This document shows, one piece after another, positions 18,602-30,828 of a stretch of 64,000 nucleotides of DNA. Made by a program: the position numbers and the translations under genes. This DNA is from DATEKX01 sp963726785 (GTDB lineage: Bacteria; Acidobacteriota; Blastocatellia; UBA7656). Below the pieces are notes generated by a model that was not told where the DNA came from, ran no database searches, and saw only the letters and a program-made list of their open reading frames with translations. How positions within the stretch are numbered: the first letter of the stretch is position 1; each line of letters begins with the position of its first letter. The stretch covers positions 124,001 to 188,000 of the forward strand of contig CAVSDJ010000001.1 of assembly GCA_963726785.1 (NCBI GenBank). Reading direction: 5' to 3'.

Positions 18602-19776
18602 ATGCAGACTAAATCGCGCGTCATAAGGCTCACCACTGTTTTGCTAATCGCGCTTTTCAGTTTCAGTTGCAACCTTTTTCAGAAAAACACCAACCAGCGC
18701 AACGCTAACACCAGCGCTCCGAAATCTGCTCGCTGGGTTGCACAGTATCGCTCGCCTCTTTCGGAAGGCTATACAGGCAACGCGCTTCCTGAAAATTTCT
18801 TTTACAGCGCAATCTCCGTCATCTCGTCCAGCATAGTGTACGTCGCAGGCGACATGCGCAATCCTAAAACAAAAGACGGGCGCGTCGGTGTAATCGTTCA
18901 GACCACAGACGGCGGGCAGAACTGGACAGAGACTATTCTTGAACAACCCAATATGATGGTGGACGCTTTAAATGCGGTTCACTTCATCAACGCCGAGGAA
19001 GGCTGGACTATCGGTATAGATTCCGCGCAGCTTGGCATAATGTTCAAGACTTCTGATGGGGGCCACAACTGGGAGTTTTTAAGACTGAGCGCGAAGCAGA
19101 TTCCGACGACCATATTCTTTGCCGATTCAAATACAGGATGGATGGGCGGCAGCACTGCTTCGCCTGACGGAGACGAAGACACGGGCGGCCCAAGCGACAT
19201 ACTAGGAACTACGGACGGAGGCCGAACCTGGAATTCGCAGATGCGAGTTCCTGTTTCCATCTATGACATCTTCTTTATAGACAAGATGACGGGCTGGGCT
19301 ACTGGCTCGAAGGGCGCTATTTATCACACGACCGATGGGGCCGAACATGGAACTCGCAGCGAAGCGAGCTTGAACTGGGAGACGGGCCTACTATCCTCAG
19401 CAGTGAAGGCTCGAAGCTGTTCAAGGTTTATGGAATTCACTTCACCGACGCTCAGAACGGTTACGCCGCAGCCTCAGCCGAAGAAGAAGTCACAGGGCGC
19501 GTGCTCGGAACAACCAACGGCGGCGAGACATGGGCGAAGCAGCGAATAGTAGGCGACGCAGGCGCGCGCGACATTTTGTTTGTAAGCCCAAGCGAAGGAT
19601 GGATTCTCACAGATAAAGGCCAGTACATCTATCACACGGTTGATAGCAATCGAACATGGTTGGCTGAACCCAGAGTATTCGATCAGGAAGTGCAGCAAGT
19701 CAAACTCGGAGCCGCCGACGCCAATCATGTCTGGGCCGTAGGCGGCGGCGCAATTTTCTTCCGCGTCCCGAATTAA
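18602..19776 (+). CDS. BNR/YCF48-like repeat lipoprotein (one frameshift)
   Basis: Predicted lipoprotein: ATG 18602 after GAGG starts a hydrophobic segment ending LFSFSC, a plausible lipobox with Cys20. The mature part has repeated TTDGGxxW units (QTTDGGQNWTE, KTSDGGHNWEF, GTTDGGRTWNS), the sialidase-type BNR/YCF48 propeller pattern. In the run GATGGGG at 19334-19340 one G is missing; restoring it joins HTTDGGRTWNSQRSELELGD to the downstream frame (GTTNGGETWAKQR) and gives 391 residues. YCF48-like proteins assist photosystem assembly in phototrophs, but in heterotrophs these propellers have no known role. Confidence 0.78.
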
Positions 19777-19813
19777 GCCCGCAAACTCGAATACCTTTTG
19801 CTGGAGAATTGCT

Positions 19814-22251
19814 ATGCCCCTCACCAAACGTTTCTCAGGCTACGGTAAACTCATCGTAGCGGCATTCATCATCGCTGCTATTGCTTCAGGCTCGTTCGCT
19901 CAGGCAAACAAAAGCAGGCAGCAAACGAAGCGAGCGCCAGCCCTTAAAGTTCCCGCGCCGATTGATGAACTGGGCTTTAGGCCGGGCGATGATCGAAAGC
20001 TCGCTTCGTGGCAGCAGATTACCGCTTACTTCAGGCAACTCGACCGCGCAAGCAATCGCGTAGTCGTTGAAGACCTCGGCAAGACAACGCTCGGTCGCCC
20101 GTTTCTGGTCGCCACAATATCTTCGCCCGCCAACCTGGCTCGACTCGACTACTTCAAAGAAATTCAGCGCAAGCTTGCAGACCCGCGCCTCATCAACAGC
20201 AACGACTCGGAAGCTGAAAAGCTGATCGCAGAAGGCCGCACGATTGTTTTGATTACCTGCGGCATTCACTCGACGGAAGTCGGCAGCAATCTGGTTTCGA
20301 TGAACATCGCCTATAATCTGGCATCGGATGATTCGCCTGAAACGCGCGAGATACTGGATCGTTGCATAGTGTTGCTTGTGCCGTCGCTCAATCCCGATGG
20401 CGTGGACATTGTGAAGAACTGGTACGATAAGACGTTAGGCACACCAGCCGAAGGTACAAGCCCACCTGAGCTTTATCATCACTACACGGGCCACGACAAC
20501 AATCGCGACTGGTACGCCTTCACGCAGGTCGAAACGCAGATGACGGTTGATAAGATTCACAACGTCTGGCGACCGCAGATAGTCCACGACATTCACCAGC
20601 AGGGCGAAACAGGTTCGCGCTTCTTCATCCCGCCTTACACTGAGCCATGGGAGCCTAACGTGCCGCCAATGATTCAAGCAGGCGTGAATTTCATGGGCAG
20701 TTCAATGGCGTGGGAGTTAGCGGCTGAAGGCAAAGCGGGCGTAGTCATCAATGGCGTGTATGATGCGTGGACTCCGGCTCGCGCTTACCAGCATTATCAC
20801 GGCGGCATTCGCATACTGAGCGAGACGGCGTCTGCGCGCATAGCATCGCCCACGAACGTTCCGTTCGAGAGACTGACGCCGCAGATAGGCGTGAATCCCA
20901 AAGTGCGAAGCTGGAATTTTCCGCTCGTATGGCAGGGCGGCGATTGGAAGCTTGCAAATATCGTTGACTACATGAAATCAGGCGCGTTCGCTCTTTTGCG
21001 TAACGCCGCGCGCTATCGCGAGCGATGGCTCAGAGACTTTTATCAAATCGGCAAAGACGCAGTGCGCGAGCGCAAGCCGGGCGAGCCGTTCGCTTTCTTG
21101 ATCCCTCCTGTTCAGAAACGAATTTCTGGAAGGAAGACGGGCTGAAGAAACTCCTATCCATTTTAGATCGGGGCGATGTTGAAATATTAACTGCAAAGTC
21201 TGCGTTTGAAGCGGGCGGCAAACAATATCCAGAAGAAACAAAGATCATTTTGACGGCGCAGCCATACGGCGCATTCGCAAAGACATTGCTTGAGCGGCAA
21301 CAATATCCTGATCTGCGCGAATATCCGGGCGGCCCGCCGCGTCGCCCTTACGACGTGACGGCTCACACACTGCCTTTGCTAATGGGAGTCAAAGGGGTCT
21401 GGATTGATAAACCTTTCAAGCTGCCGGAAGAATTACACGGAGGTCATGGCGGCGGCATGGGCACTAACCTTTTGCCGAAGCCTCGCGTTGGGCTTTACAA
21501 AAGCTACGCCGCTTCGATGGATGAAGGATGGACGCGCTGGGTATTCGACCAATACAAAGACAGACTGAAGTCCTTCATGCTCGATATGAAATACGAGTCT
21601 CTTCGGGATGCGGAGATTCGCGCAGGGAATCTGCGAGCGAAGTTCGATTGCATAGTTATACCCGCTCAAGGCGCGCAGCAGATATTAAACGGCTTACCGA
21701 AAGAGCGTTACCCTGCCGAAGTTGCTGGCGGATTAGGCGCGAGCGGCGTTGACGCGCTCAAAAAGTTTGTCGAAGAAGGTGGAACCATTATTACGCTCAA
21801 CGAGGCATCAGATTTCGCCATCCAACAACTCGGAGTCTCTGTAAAGAACACCCTCGAAGGCGTGCCCGCGAAAGACTTCTACTGCCCCGGCTCGATTCTC
21901 AAGATTAAGTTTGACCCGAAGCATCCCTTGACCGGCGGCGCGCCGACACTTGAATCAACCACGGATGAAAGCATCGCGTGGGTCGAGGATGCGCTCGCGT
22001 TTGAAACAACAGGGGATGATGCTCACGTAGTCGCGCGCTTTTCTGATGCGAAAGAAGTGCTGCTGTCGGGCTGGCTGTTGGGCGCAGAAAAAATCGCAAA
22101 CAAAGGCGCGATAGTAGAAGCCCGCCGAGGTCGTGGCCGAGTTGTGATGTTTGCGTTCCGTCCTCAGTATCGAGGCCAGAGCATTGCGACATTGCCGTTT
22201 CTGTTCAACGCAATTCAAACCAGCGTGCCTGAACCTAGAGGGTCATACTGA
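19814..22251 (+). CDS. Secreted M14-family zinc carboxypeptidase (one frameshift)
   Basis: Exported metallocarboxypeptidase-like protein. Residues 1-30 form a signal peptide (GSFAQ). The M14 zinc motif is HSTEVGS within LITCGIHSTEVGSN (His and Glu ligands), and the later His is in QIVHDIHQQG; SLNPDGVD and YTGHDNNRDWY are typical substrate-site stretches. A long C-terminal region contains a class I glutamine-amidotransferase-like domain, as in other large M14 members of Acidobacteria and Bacteroidota. One base is missing near 21112-21118 (around PVQKR); restoring it links to NFWKEDGLKKLL and gives about 812 residues. CTGGAGAA precedes the ATG. Confidence 0.83.
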
Positions 22252-22276
22252 TGAGTCGTCTTGGTATGGATGCCTA

Positions 22277-22400
<124 letters not shown>

Positions 22401-22490
22401 CTCTCTCCGTCCTATACTTTACTTCATCAATTCAAACCGCCTGCGCTATAATCTTTTTCACTACTATAACCACAGAAGGGAAACAATCAG

Positions 22491-24207
22491 ATGAAGCGAC
22501 TAGCTCTTTTGCTATGTTCCGTCCTCGCAATCTCGATTCTTGCTTTCGTCGGCGCAGCGCAAAAACGCGGCGCGAGCAAGGGCGCGGCCCTCGGCCCTCC
22601 GCAAGCCGTGCTTGATGGCATAAAAGCCGATGCTGTGATGCAGCACATAAAGACTCTTTCGTCGGATGAATACGAAGGGCGCGGGCCTGGCACGCGCGGC
22701 GAAGAGAAGACTGTGGAATACATCACCGAACAGTTCAAGCAGATAGGACTTGCGCCCGGTAATACCGACAAGACCTATACTCAGAAAGTTCCGCTCGTCG
22801 GCATCACGACGAATCAAGACACCGAAATGAAGATCAAAGCTGCGGGCAAAGACATGAAGCTGAAGTTCGGCGATGATTTCGTTGCCCGCACGGTTCGAGT
22901 AGTTGAGAAAACAGATTTCGACGCAGACATGGTTTTCGTCGGATACGGCGTCGTCGCGCCCGAATACGGTTGGGATGATTATAAAGGCATGGACGTGCGC
23001 GGCAAGGTTCTAATCATGCTCGTCAACGATCCGCCTGTGCCCGCTCCGAAAAATCCTTCCAAGCTGGATGAGAAAATGTTCAAAGGCCGCGCGATGACTT
23101 ACTACGGTCGCTGGACTTATAAGTTTGAAATCGCGGCAGAGAAGGGAGCAGCGGGCGTGCTGGTCGTTCACGAGACAGGCCCGGCTGGCTACCCGTGGGC
23201 GGTTCCGAGGGGCAGCTTCACAATCGAAAACTTTGATCTTGTATCGAAGGACAAGAACATGTCGCGCGTAAATATCGAAGGGTGGATGACGGATACGAAG
23301 ACGCGCGAATTATTCGCCTCGCTCGGCATGAGTTTCGACGCGATGAAGCGCGCCGCCATCCGCCGCGACTTCAAACCTGTTGCGCTCAAAGCTCACGCGA
23401 AGCTCAATATTGAAAGCAAGATTCGCCAGATTGATTCGCACAACATCGTCGGTTTGCTCGAAGGCTCTGATGCGAAGCTCAAAGACGAATATGTCATCTA
23501 CACCGCGCACTGGGATCATCTCGGCATCGGCTTGCCTGATGCGAAAGGCGATAAGATTTATAACGGCGCGCTCGATAACGCGTCGGGTTGCGCAGGGTTG
23601 ATCGAACTGGCTCGCGCGTTCAAGGCATTGCCGACGACGCCGCGCCGCTCGATTCTTTTCCTTTCGGTCACGGCGGAAGAGAAGGGCTTGATCGGCTCGA
23701 AATATTACGCGGAGAATCCCGATCTATCCGCTCGATAAAACCGTCGCCGCGATCAACATGGACGGATTGAATCAGTGGGGGCCGACGAAAGATTTGACGG
23801 TCATCGGATTGGGCAATTCGACGCTCGATGATGTTTTGCGGCAGGCTGCGTCGGAGAAGGGCCGTGTGCTCCGTCCCGACCCCGAACCTGAAAAGGGATT
23901 CTACTATCGCTCAGACCATTTCAACTTTGCCAAGCAGGGCGTGCCTGCGCTCGACCCAAGCGATGGAGTGACTTTCATAGGCAAGCCCGCCGACTATGGA
24001 CAAAAGATGCGCGACGAATACACGGAGAAGGATTATCACAAGCCTTCGGATGAGATAAAACCGGAATGGGATTTGTCGGGCGCAGCCGAAGACCTGCGCT
24101 TACTGTTCACGGTAGGCTATCGCGTGGCCAACACGGATAAATATCCTGAGTGGAAGCCCGGCAATGAGTTCAAAGCAAAACGCGAAGCGATGTTGAGGAG
24201 GAATTAG
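22491..24207 (+). CDS. Secreted M28-family peptidase with PA domain (one frameshift)
   Basis: Exported zinc aminopeptidase-like protein. Residues 1-24 are a signal peptide. A protease-associated (PA) insert spans ~130-250 (DMVFVGYGVVAPEYGWDDYKG, VLVVHETGPAGY). The M28 core carries HWDHLG (~340), GALDNASG, TAEEKGLIG and a late RSDHFNFAKQGVP, which provide two zinc sites. One extra C in CCC at 23718-23720 breaks the frame; removal gives AENPIYPLDKTVAAINMDGL and 571 residues. TATAAT at 22447-22452 and GAAGGGAAAC before the ATG support expression. The 3' end faces thiC across an inverted repeat. Confidence 0.88.
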
Positions 24208-24218
24208 CTATTCAGGTT

Positions 24219-24293
24219 GTAGGGGCGACCCTCTGTGGTCGCCCCAGACTGGTTTTACTTGAATCCGGGGCGACCACAGAGGGTCGCCCCTAC
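24219..24293. repeat. Perfect 27-bp inverted repeat, GTAGGGGCGACC type
   Basis: The left arm GTAGGGGCGACCCTCTGTGG... (24219-24245) is exactly complemented by 24267-24293, with a 21-base loop. It lies between the convergent M28 peptidase and thiC genes. A degraded relative sits at 56541-56634. It could act as a bidirectional terminator, though no T-run follows. Confidence 0.88.
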
Positions 24294-24311
24294 AGGTATT
24301 CGCGATCTATT

Positions 24312-26228
<1,917 letters not shown>

Positions 26229-26277
26229 CTCTCACCTCGTTGCCGAGGAAAGAATGAGAAAAGGCAAAAAGAAAACG

Positions 26278-26346
26278 AAAAGGCAAAAGTGAGCAGAAGC
26301 GGAAAGACAAGTTGCAACTGCCTTCTGCTTTTACCTTTTGCCTTTT
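26278..26346. repeat. Inverted repeat of AAAAGGCAAAAG type in the thiC leader
   Basis: AAAAGGCAAAAGTGAGCAGAAG (26278-26299) pairs imperfectly with 26322-26346. It lies between the riboswitch and the thiC start. It may be part of the expression platform or simply another intergenic repeat; a related run of GCCTTTTGC-like words occurs near 1757-1790. Confidence 0.55.
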
Positions 26347-26368
26347 AACTTATGCCTTATCTTCAGAC

Positions 26369-26458
26369 TCTCCCTTCGACGGCATTATCCGTATCAGGTT
26401 CAAGGGGTCTCCCCGTAAGGACTCTCAGCCGCGCTTTTCCAAAGCGAAGCTCCCCCGA
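26369..26458 (-). promoter_or_regulatory. TPP riboswitch (THI element) upstream of thiC
   Basis: The - strand shows the conserved core: CTGAGAG, then ACCCCTTGAACCTGAT, then GGATAATGCCG and CGAAGGGA. These are the J2/4, P4-P5 and pyrophosphate-binding parts of the TPP aptamer. It lies about 140 bases before the thiC ATG. Thiamine pyrophosphate binding is expected to reduce thiC expression; whether by termination or by hiding the ribosome site is not clear. Confidence 0.95.
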
Positions 26459-26498
26459 AAAAAAAACTTCATTAAACTTTCGCGTTACAGCTTATCAA

Positions 26499-27050
26499 TC
26501 ACAGGAATAAATCATCAACCGATATAGTCCATCCCGGCACAGCGGGTTCCGCGTTAGCCATCTCACCGCGACCGCAGACTTGCGGATTTTCAGGATTGTC
26601 AAAGCGATAAACTCTGATGACCTCTTCCTTGAGCACGTCAACATCCCAGACGACTTTTGTTCCCGCCGCAAAATAATCCCTTCGCTTTCGCGCCATAGCC
26701 TGTTCTGCTTTAGGGCCATAGTCGCCTTCGCTTCTTACTTCAACGGCAAAGATCGGCGCGCCTTCAAGAAATTTTCCTCGCGAGCGCGGGCCTACGTACA
26801 GACAGGCGTCGGGACTGAAAGATTTGCGATTGGGCAGATTGACAACAAAGCCTGCGTTGTCATTATAAGCGCGTCCAAATCCTGTTCGGCGCGAATGCTC
26901 TCTCAGGCTAACGAATATTTCACTGGCTGCGCTGTTGGGCAAATCTCCTGTTGGACTCATCAGCACCAATTCTCCATCAACAATTTCGGCCTTGCCGTTT
27001 TCGGGAACGTTATAGAGGTCTTCGATTGTTGCTTCAGTTCTTGTGCTCAT
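26499..27050 (-). CDS. Uma2-family (DUF820) putative nuclease
   Basis: Predicted PD-(D/E)XK-fold nuclease of the Uma2 family (183 residues, normal). Conserved points: EIVDGELVLMSPTG, SFSPDACLYVG (active-site Asp), FAVEVRSEGDYG (Glu-x-Lys/Arg-type core) and KRRDYFAAGTKVVWDVD. These proteins are numerous in cyanobacteria, Chloroflexi and Acidobacteria and lack a settled role. The gene follows the riboswitch in reverse order and is probably transcribed on its own. AGGTCTGTT before the ATG is a weak ribosome site. Confidence 0.85.
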   Translation of the reverse strand: MSTRTEATIEDLYNVPENGKAEIVDGELVLMSPTGDLPNSAASEIFVSLREHSRRTGFGRAYNDNAGFVVNLPNRKSFSPDACLYVGPRSRGKFLEGAPIFAVEVRSEGDYGPKAEQAMARKRRDYFAAGTKVVWDVDVLKEEVIRVYRFDNPENPQVCGRGEMANAEPAVPGWTISVDDLFL

Positions 27051-27155
27051 AACAGACCTACAGATTTGAACTGCCTGATGACAGCTTTAATGATAAACCA
27101 GGAAAGAGTGCGCGCAAAACCGAAGTTTGCGCAACGATGATCCCTTCCTTTTTGG

Positions 27156-27524
27156 TTACATCTTCGGAGTTTGAAAATTTGCTTCTAAAGCGCGCGAATG
27201 CTCTATGCAAGTAGTGGCGGTCGGTTCGGCATCGAGTCTTTGCGGTTCAATCTCCTTTCCACACACACTGCACTTTCCGTAAGTGCCTTCGTCAATGCTT
27301 TGAAGCGCCGCGTTGATTTTTTCAAGTCGGTCACTCTTCATATTCACGAGTGCAGCTTGAATGTCTATCTCTTCATCAACCACAGGTGCATCTGATGACG
27401 TGATATCAAGCTCGTCGGAAATTGGCTCAGCCAGTTCGGCCCTGTCCACCGTCATTATCTCTTTACTGAGCCTATCGCGCTCTTCGATAAGCCTTTTTCT
27501 GTATTTTTCAATGTCTAAAGCCAT
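27156..27524 (-). CDS. TraR/DksA-type zinc-finger protein
   Basis: Small (122-residue) DksA/TraR-like protein: a coiled-coil start (RLIEERDRLSKEIM), an acidic middle with DITSSDAPVVDEEID, and a zinc finger GKCSVCGKEI ... TTCIEH. The last Cys of the usual C4 finger is replaced by His (C-x2-C ... C-x2-H). DksA-type proteins bind RNA polymerase through its secondary channel; many short ones are general regulators whose targets are unknown. GAGG precedes the ATG. A strong terminator separates it from the CBS gene upstream. Confidence 0.85.
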   Translation of the reverse strand: MALDIEKYRKRLIEERDRLSKEIMTVDRAELAEPISDELDITSSDAPVVDEEIDIQAALVNMKSDRLEKINAALQSIDEGTYGKCSVCGKEIEPQRLDAEPTATTCIEHSRALEANFQTPKM

Positions 27525-27549
27525 TAGCGTTACCTCAGGAGAAAGAATA

Positions 27550-27583
27550 ACACGCCGCAGGCTTATTATTACCTGCGGCGTGT
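27550..27583 (-). terminator. Terminator-like hairpin after the CBS gene
   Basis: Perfect 12-bp stem ACACGCCGCAGG with its complement across a 10-base AT-rich loop. On the - strand it is followed by TATTCTTTCT, so it most likely ends transcripts of the 27614-28705 CBS gene. Confidence 0.75.
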
Positions 27584-27613
27584 AAGAAAAGGTCAGCGGA
27601 TTACAGACCTGTT

Positions 27614-28705
27614 CTACCTTCTCGAACGATTCGGAGTCGGTTTCGATATTTGCTCAATCGCGCCTGCAAGGTCGCGGTCGCGCTCTGCTTCAAGAGCTAT
27701 GTCGGCCATCGCAATGATGCCGCGAACACGGCCATTGATGTCGCACACGGGGATGCGGCGAATCTGGTGCTCGCCCATCTTGCGAATCGCATCAATCACC
27801 GATTCATCCGGCGTGCAGGTCACCAAGTCTTCGCTCATCGCGGCGCTCACGGGCGTCGTGCGAGTTTCGAGCCCTTCGGCTATCACTCGGCAAACAATGT
27901 CGCGGTCTGTGACTATCCCAACTAATCGCCCGCCGTCTACGACGGGGAGCGAGCCGACGTTATCGTCCTGCATCTTGTCGGCGACTTCTCTCAGCATCGT
28001 CTGCGGCGAGCAGATGGTAACGTCCTTTGTCATGATGTCGCTACATCTGAGGTAATTGGCCTCGCGCCCGCGCCAGTCGCGTCCCGTAGCGAAAGCTTCG
28101 CCGCGCGAATCGAAATCTTGTTGATTATCATAACGGCCACTCATTGACTGGCGGCTGTAAGGTTCATCGTATTCTCTGCGCTCGGGCCTATAGTCATCGC
28201 GGTCATAATCATAGCCGCGCTCGCCCGCCCTATAGCGACCTTGCGAACGAGGGAAATCTTCATGATCGGCGCGACCGTATCGCAGGTCTTCGTAAGTATG
28301 GCGACCATATCGTTCATTTTCCTGCGACTCCGGCTGCCTTTCGCGGTCATAACGTCCGTATCGGCCCCCGCCTCGCGGGTAATCCGGATAGGCCCCCCTT
28401 GATTCATTGCGGGCGCTATAGGGGCTTTCATAGCGATTAGTATTTCGCGTTCCGCTGCGATTCTCATAATCTCTGCGCGAGGACGAATCGTAGAGGTCGC
28501 GCGATTCTGTATCCGTGTCGGTTCTTGCTCGAAGCGAGGTTGACCGTTTTGGATACTCGCGCCAGCTTTCGCGGCCAGCAGTGTAATCAGTCTGCCCCTT
28601 CGCGCCGAGCTGTTCATCCAGATAATCAGATCTCGATGGTTCATTGGCCTGACGCGAAGCCGCCGCATTTTTCTCTTTGTCCATACCTTCTTTGCTTCTG
28701 CTCAT
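27614..28705 (-). CDS. CBS-pair protein with long disordered Arg/Tyr/Asp-rich N-terminus
   Basis: 363 residues. Residues 1-~215 are low complexity, rich in R, Y, D, S and G (for example RGGGRYGRYDRERQPESQ). Residues ~222-350 hold two CBS motifs (CSDIMTKDVTICSP, DDNVGSLPVVDGGRLVGIVT, IRRIPVCDINGRVRGIIAM). CBS pairs bind adenine nucleotides and often act as energy sensors. The charged N-terminus could bind nucleic acid or promote phase separation, which is inference. It is followed by a paralogue (28770-29540) that shares the layout, so the pair is likely an ancestral duplication. AAGGGGGT precedes the ATG. Confidence 0.8.
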   Translation of the reverse strand: MSRSKEGMDKEKNAAASRQANEPSRSDYLDEQLGAKGQTDYTAGRESWREYPKRSTSLRARTDTDTESRDLYDSSSRRDYENRSGTRNTNRYESPYSARNESRGAYPDYPRGGGRYGRYDRERQPESQENERYGRHTYEDLRYGRADHEDFPRSQGRYRAGERGYDYDRDDYRPERREYDEPYSRQSMSGRYDNQQDFDSRGEAFATGRDWRGREANYLRCSDIMTKDVTICSPQTMLREVADKMQDDNVGSLPVVDGGRLVGIVTDRDIVCRVIAEGLETRTTPVSAAMSEDLVTCTPDESVIDAIRKMGEHQIRRIPVCDINGRVRGIIAMADIALEAERDRDLAGAIEQISKPTPNRSRR

Positions 28706-28769
28706 TTTCTACCCCCTTCTGAACATAAAAGTTAATTATTGATTGCCGGAGCGCATCTCTCAGCGCGGG

Positions 28770-29540
28770 CTACCAGTTGAACAGGCCAGCCAGACGACCC
28801 AGCCACGAAGGCGGCTGGCTCACGTCTTTGAGCGCTGCGGCAAGCTCCATGTCCTTATTAGTCTCGATCGCTATGTCGGCCATTGAAACGATGCCGACCA
28901 GCCTGTCGCGGCTGTCAACGACTGGAACTCTGCGGACTTTGTGGTCGCCCATCTCGTTGATCACCTCAACTATCCGGTCGTTCTGGTTAGCAGTGAACAG
29001 ATCGGTTGACATGCAATCTTCGGCTCGAATCTCCGCGTCGTTTTTGTCAGAGTTCAACCCTGAAACGATAATGTCGCGGTCGGTGATGATTCCATCAAGC
29101 TTGCCGTCGTTGGCGATGACCGGCACAGCTCCGATGTCTTCATCCCGCATGATGCGAGCGACCTCTGTGATCGGAGTGTCGCGGCGGCAAGTGGTCACGT
29201 TGCGCGTCATGATGTCGCGGCAGCGCAAGTGCGACCTCTGCGGCCCCGAACTGTAGAAGCCTCTGTCGGCCTCCCATTGCTCGACTTCAGAATTTGCCCA
29301 GCGGTTTAAGGGGGAATATGTGCGCATATTGTTTTCGTAGTTGCGCGCGTCCCGGCCCCTGTAGCTTTCGTCTTGCTCTGTGCGATAGTTAGGCTCGCGG
29401 CTCATGTTGTAGCCTCTCGAATAGCCTCGATAGTCTTCGCCGTAGCCGCGATCATTCCTGCGGCCAGATGACCTGTGGCGCGGCTCGTCGAAATCGTCTT
29501 CGCCACGCTTCACGTCATAGCTTCTATCTCTATATGCCAT
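28770..29540 (-). CDS. CBS-pair protein with short disordered N-terminus (paralogue)
   Basis: 256 residues with the same plan as the downstream CBS gene: an N-terminal R/Y/D/G-rich tail (YGEDYRGYSRGYNMSREPNY) to about residue 105, then two CBS motifs (CRDIMTRNVTTCRRDTPI, IGAVPVIANDGKLDGIITD, KVRRVPVVDSRDRLVGIVSM). AAGGAG lies 8 bases before ATG 29540. It is the first gene of the pair. Function is unknown; nucleotide sensing is inferred from CBS domains. Confidence 0.82.
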   Translation of the reverse strand: MAYRDRSYDVKRGEDDFDEPRHRSSGRRNDRGYGEDYRGYSRGYNMSREPNYRTEQDESYRGRDARNYENNMRTYSPLNRWANSEVEQWEADRGFYSSGPQRSHLRCRDIMTRNVTTCRRDTPITEVARIMRDEDIGAVPVIANDGKLDGIITDRDIIVSGLNSDKNDAEIRAEDCMSTDLFTANQNDRIVEVINEMGDHKVRRVPVVDSRDRLVGIVSMADIAIETNKDMELAAALKDVSQPPSWLGRLAGLFNW

Positions 29541-29854
29541 ATTGCATTCTCCTTAGATTGGATTTCCGTGTTTGAAGTGCAATATCTATGCCGACTGCGA
29601 ATTAATGAAAGCGAGATTTCCGCATCGCCGATAACTCGTCATATAAGCCTCGCACGAATGAATTGGCAATAGGATATGTCTTTCACGGCCTCTGATTGCG
29701 CGTTAGGATTTCAAGCCGTGATGCATGGTTTGATACAGCGGTGTCTTGAAAAGACTCACTTTCGCGAGTGACAGCACTGCTTGATATTGTGACACGGGTG
29801 CGAGGAGCTAAATTTGAGTTTCATCAGTACGAATGCTATTCTCGAATTCTGAAA

Positions 29855-30808
29855 ATGGACGCAAGCGGCATTGATATAAAAGAAGCTATCTCGCGACGAA
29901 TGAGCGCGCCCGTAGAAGCCTGGCAACTTGTCGGTAACACTCCACTCCTGCGGCTGCGCAACCTTACTGCGCAAACGAACGGAGTCGAGATTTACGCGAA
30001 GGCCGAGTGGTTCAATCCGGGCGGCTCTGTCAAAGATCGGCCTGCGCTCAACATGATTTTAGATGGCGAGCGCGCGGGCCTGCTCACGCCTGACAAAATC
30101 ATACTCGACGCAACATCGGGAAACACCGGCATCGCTTATGCGTGGATAGGCGCGGCGCGTGGCTACCGCGTCAAGCTTGCGCTGCCGCAGAACGCCAGCG
30201 AAGAGCGCAAACGGATTCTCAAAAGCTACGGCGCAGAGCTTGTGCTGACCAGCCCGCTCGAAGGTTCGGACGGAGCGATTCGCGAAGCGCGGCGGTTATT
30301 CGCCGAAAACCCTGACCTCTATTTTTATTCAGACCAGTACAACAATCCCGCTAACTGGAAAGCGCATTACGAAACAACCGCGCTTGAAATCTTTGAGCAG
30401 ACTGGCGGGCGCGTGACTCATTTCATAGCGGGACTGGGCACGAGCGGAACTTTCGTCGGAACGAGCCGAAGGCTCAAAGAACTTAATCCCGAAATCAAGT
30501 GCATATCGTTTCAGCCCGATTCGCCCTTTCACGGGCTTGAAGGTATGAAGCACATGGCCACGGCCATTGTTCCCGGCATTTACGATGCGTCAGTAGCCGA
30601 TGAGAATTACGAGATCAGCACAGAATCAGCGCACGATTACGCTCGAAAGCTTGGAAAGCAGGAAGGCTTGCTTGTGGGAATATCGGCAGGCGCGGCGCTC
30701 GCCTGCGCGCTCAAAGTCGCGCGGACAATTGCGTCAGGCGTGATCGTGACGGTCTTTCCTGACGGGGGAGACAAGTACCTGAGCGAGCGATTCTGGGACG
30801 AAACCTAG
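29855..30808 (+). CDS. cysM: Cysteine synthase, CysM/PLP fold-type II
   Basis: PLP enzyme that makes cysteine by replacing an activated serine side chain. AKAEWFNPGGSVKDRPAL holds the PLP lysine (Lys60 from the 29855 start), TSGNTGIAYAWIGA the phosphate-anchoring loop, and GLGTSGTFVGTSRRL the PLP phosphate-binding glycines. Its neighbours are a JAMM peptidase and a CysO-like carrier fused to an E1 enzyme, the same functional set as mycobacterial CysM-CysO-Mec. The sulfur donor is therefore probably the thiocarboxylated carrier rather than free sulfide, and O-phosphoserine the acceptor; this is inference from context. An open frame upstream to 29768 is poorly supported, and ATG 29900 is an alternative start. 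Confidence 0.85.
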   Translation: MDASGIDIKEAISRRMSAPVEAWQLVGNTPLLRLRNLTAQTNGVEIYAKAEWFNPGGSVKDRPALNMILDGERAGLLTPDKIILDATSGNTGIAYAWIGAARGYRVKLALPQNASEERKRILKSYGAELVLTSPLEGSDGAIREARRLFAENPDLYFYSDQYNNPANWKAHYETTALEIFEQTGGRVTHFIAGLGTSGTFVGTSRRLKELNPEIKCISFQPDSPFHGLEGMKHMATAIVPGIYDASVADENYEISTESAHDYARKLGKQEGLLVGISAGAALACALKVARTIASGVIVTVFPDGGDKYLSERFWDET

Positions 30809-30828
30809 TTGAAAGAGAGAGGGCCACG

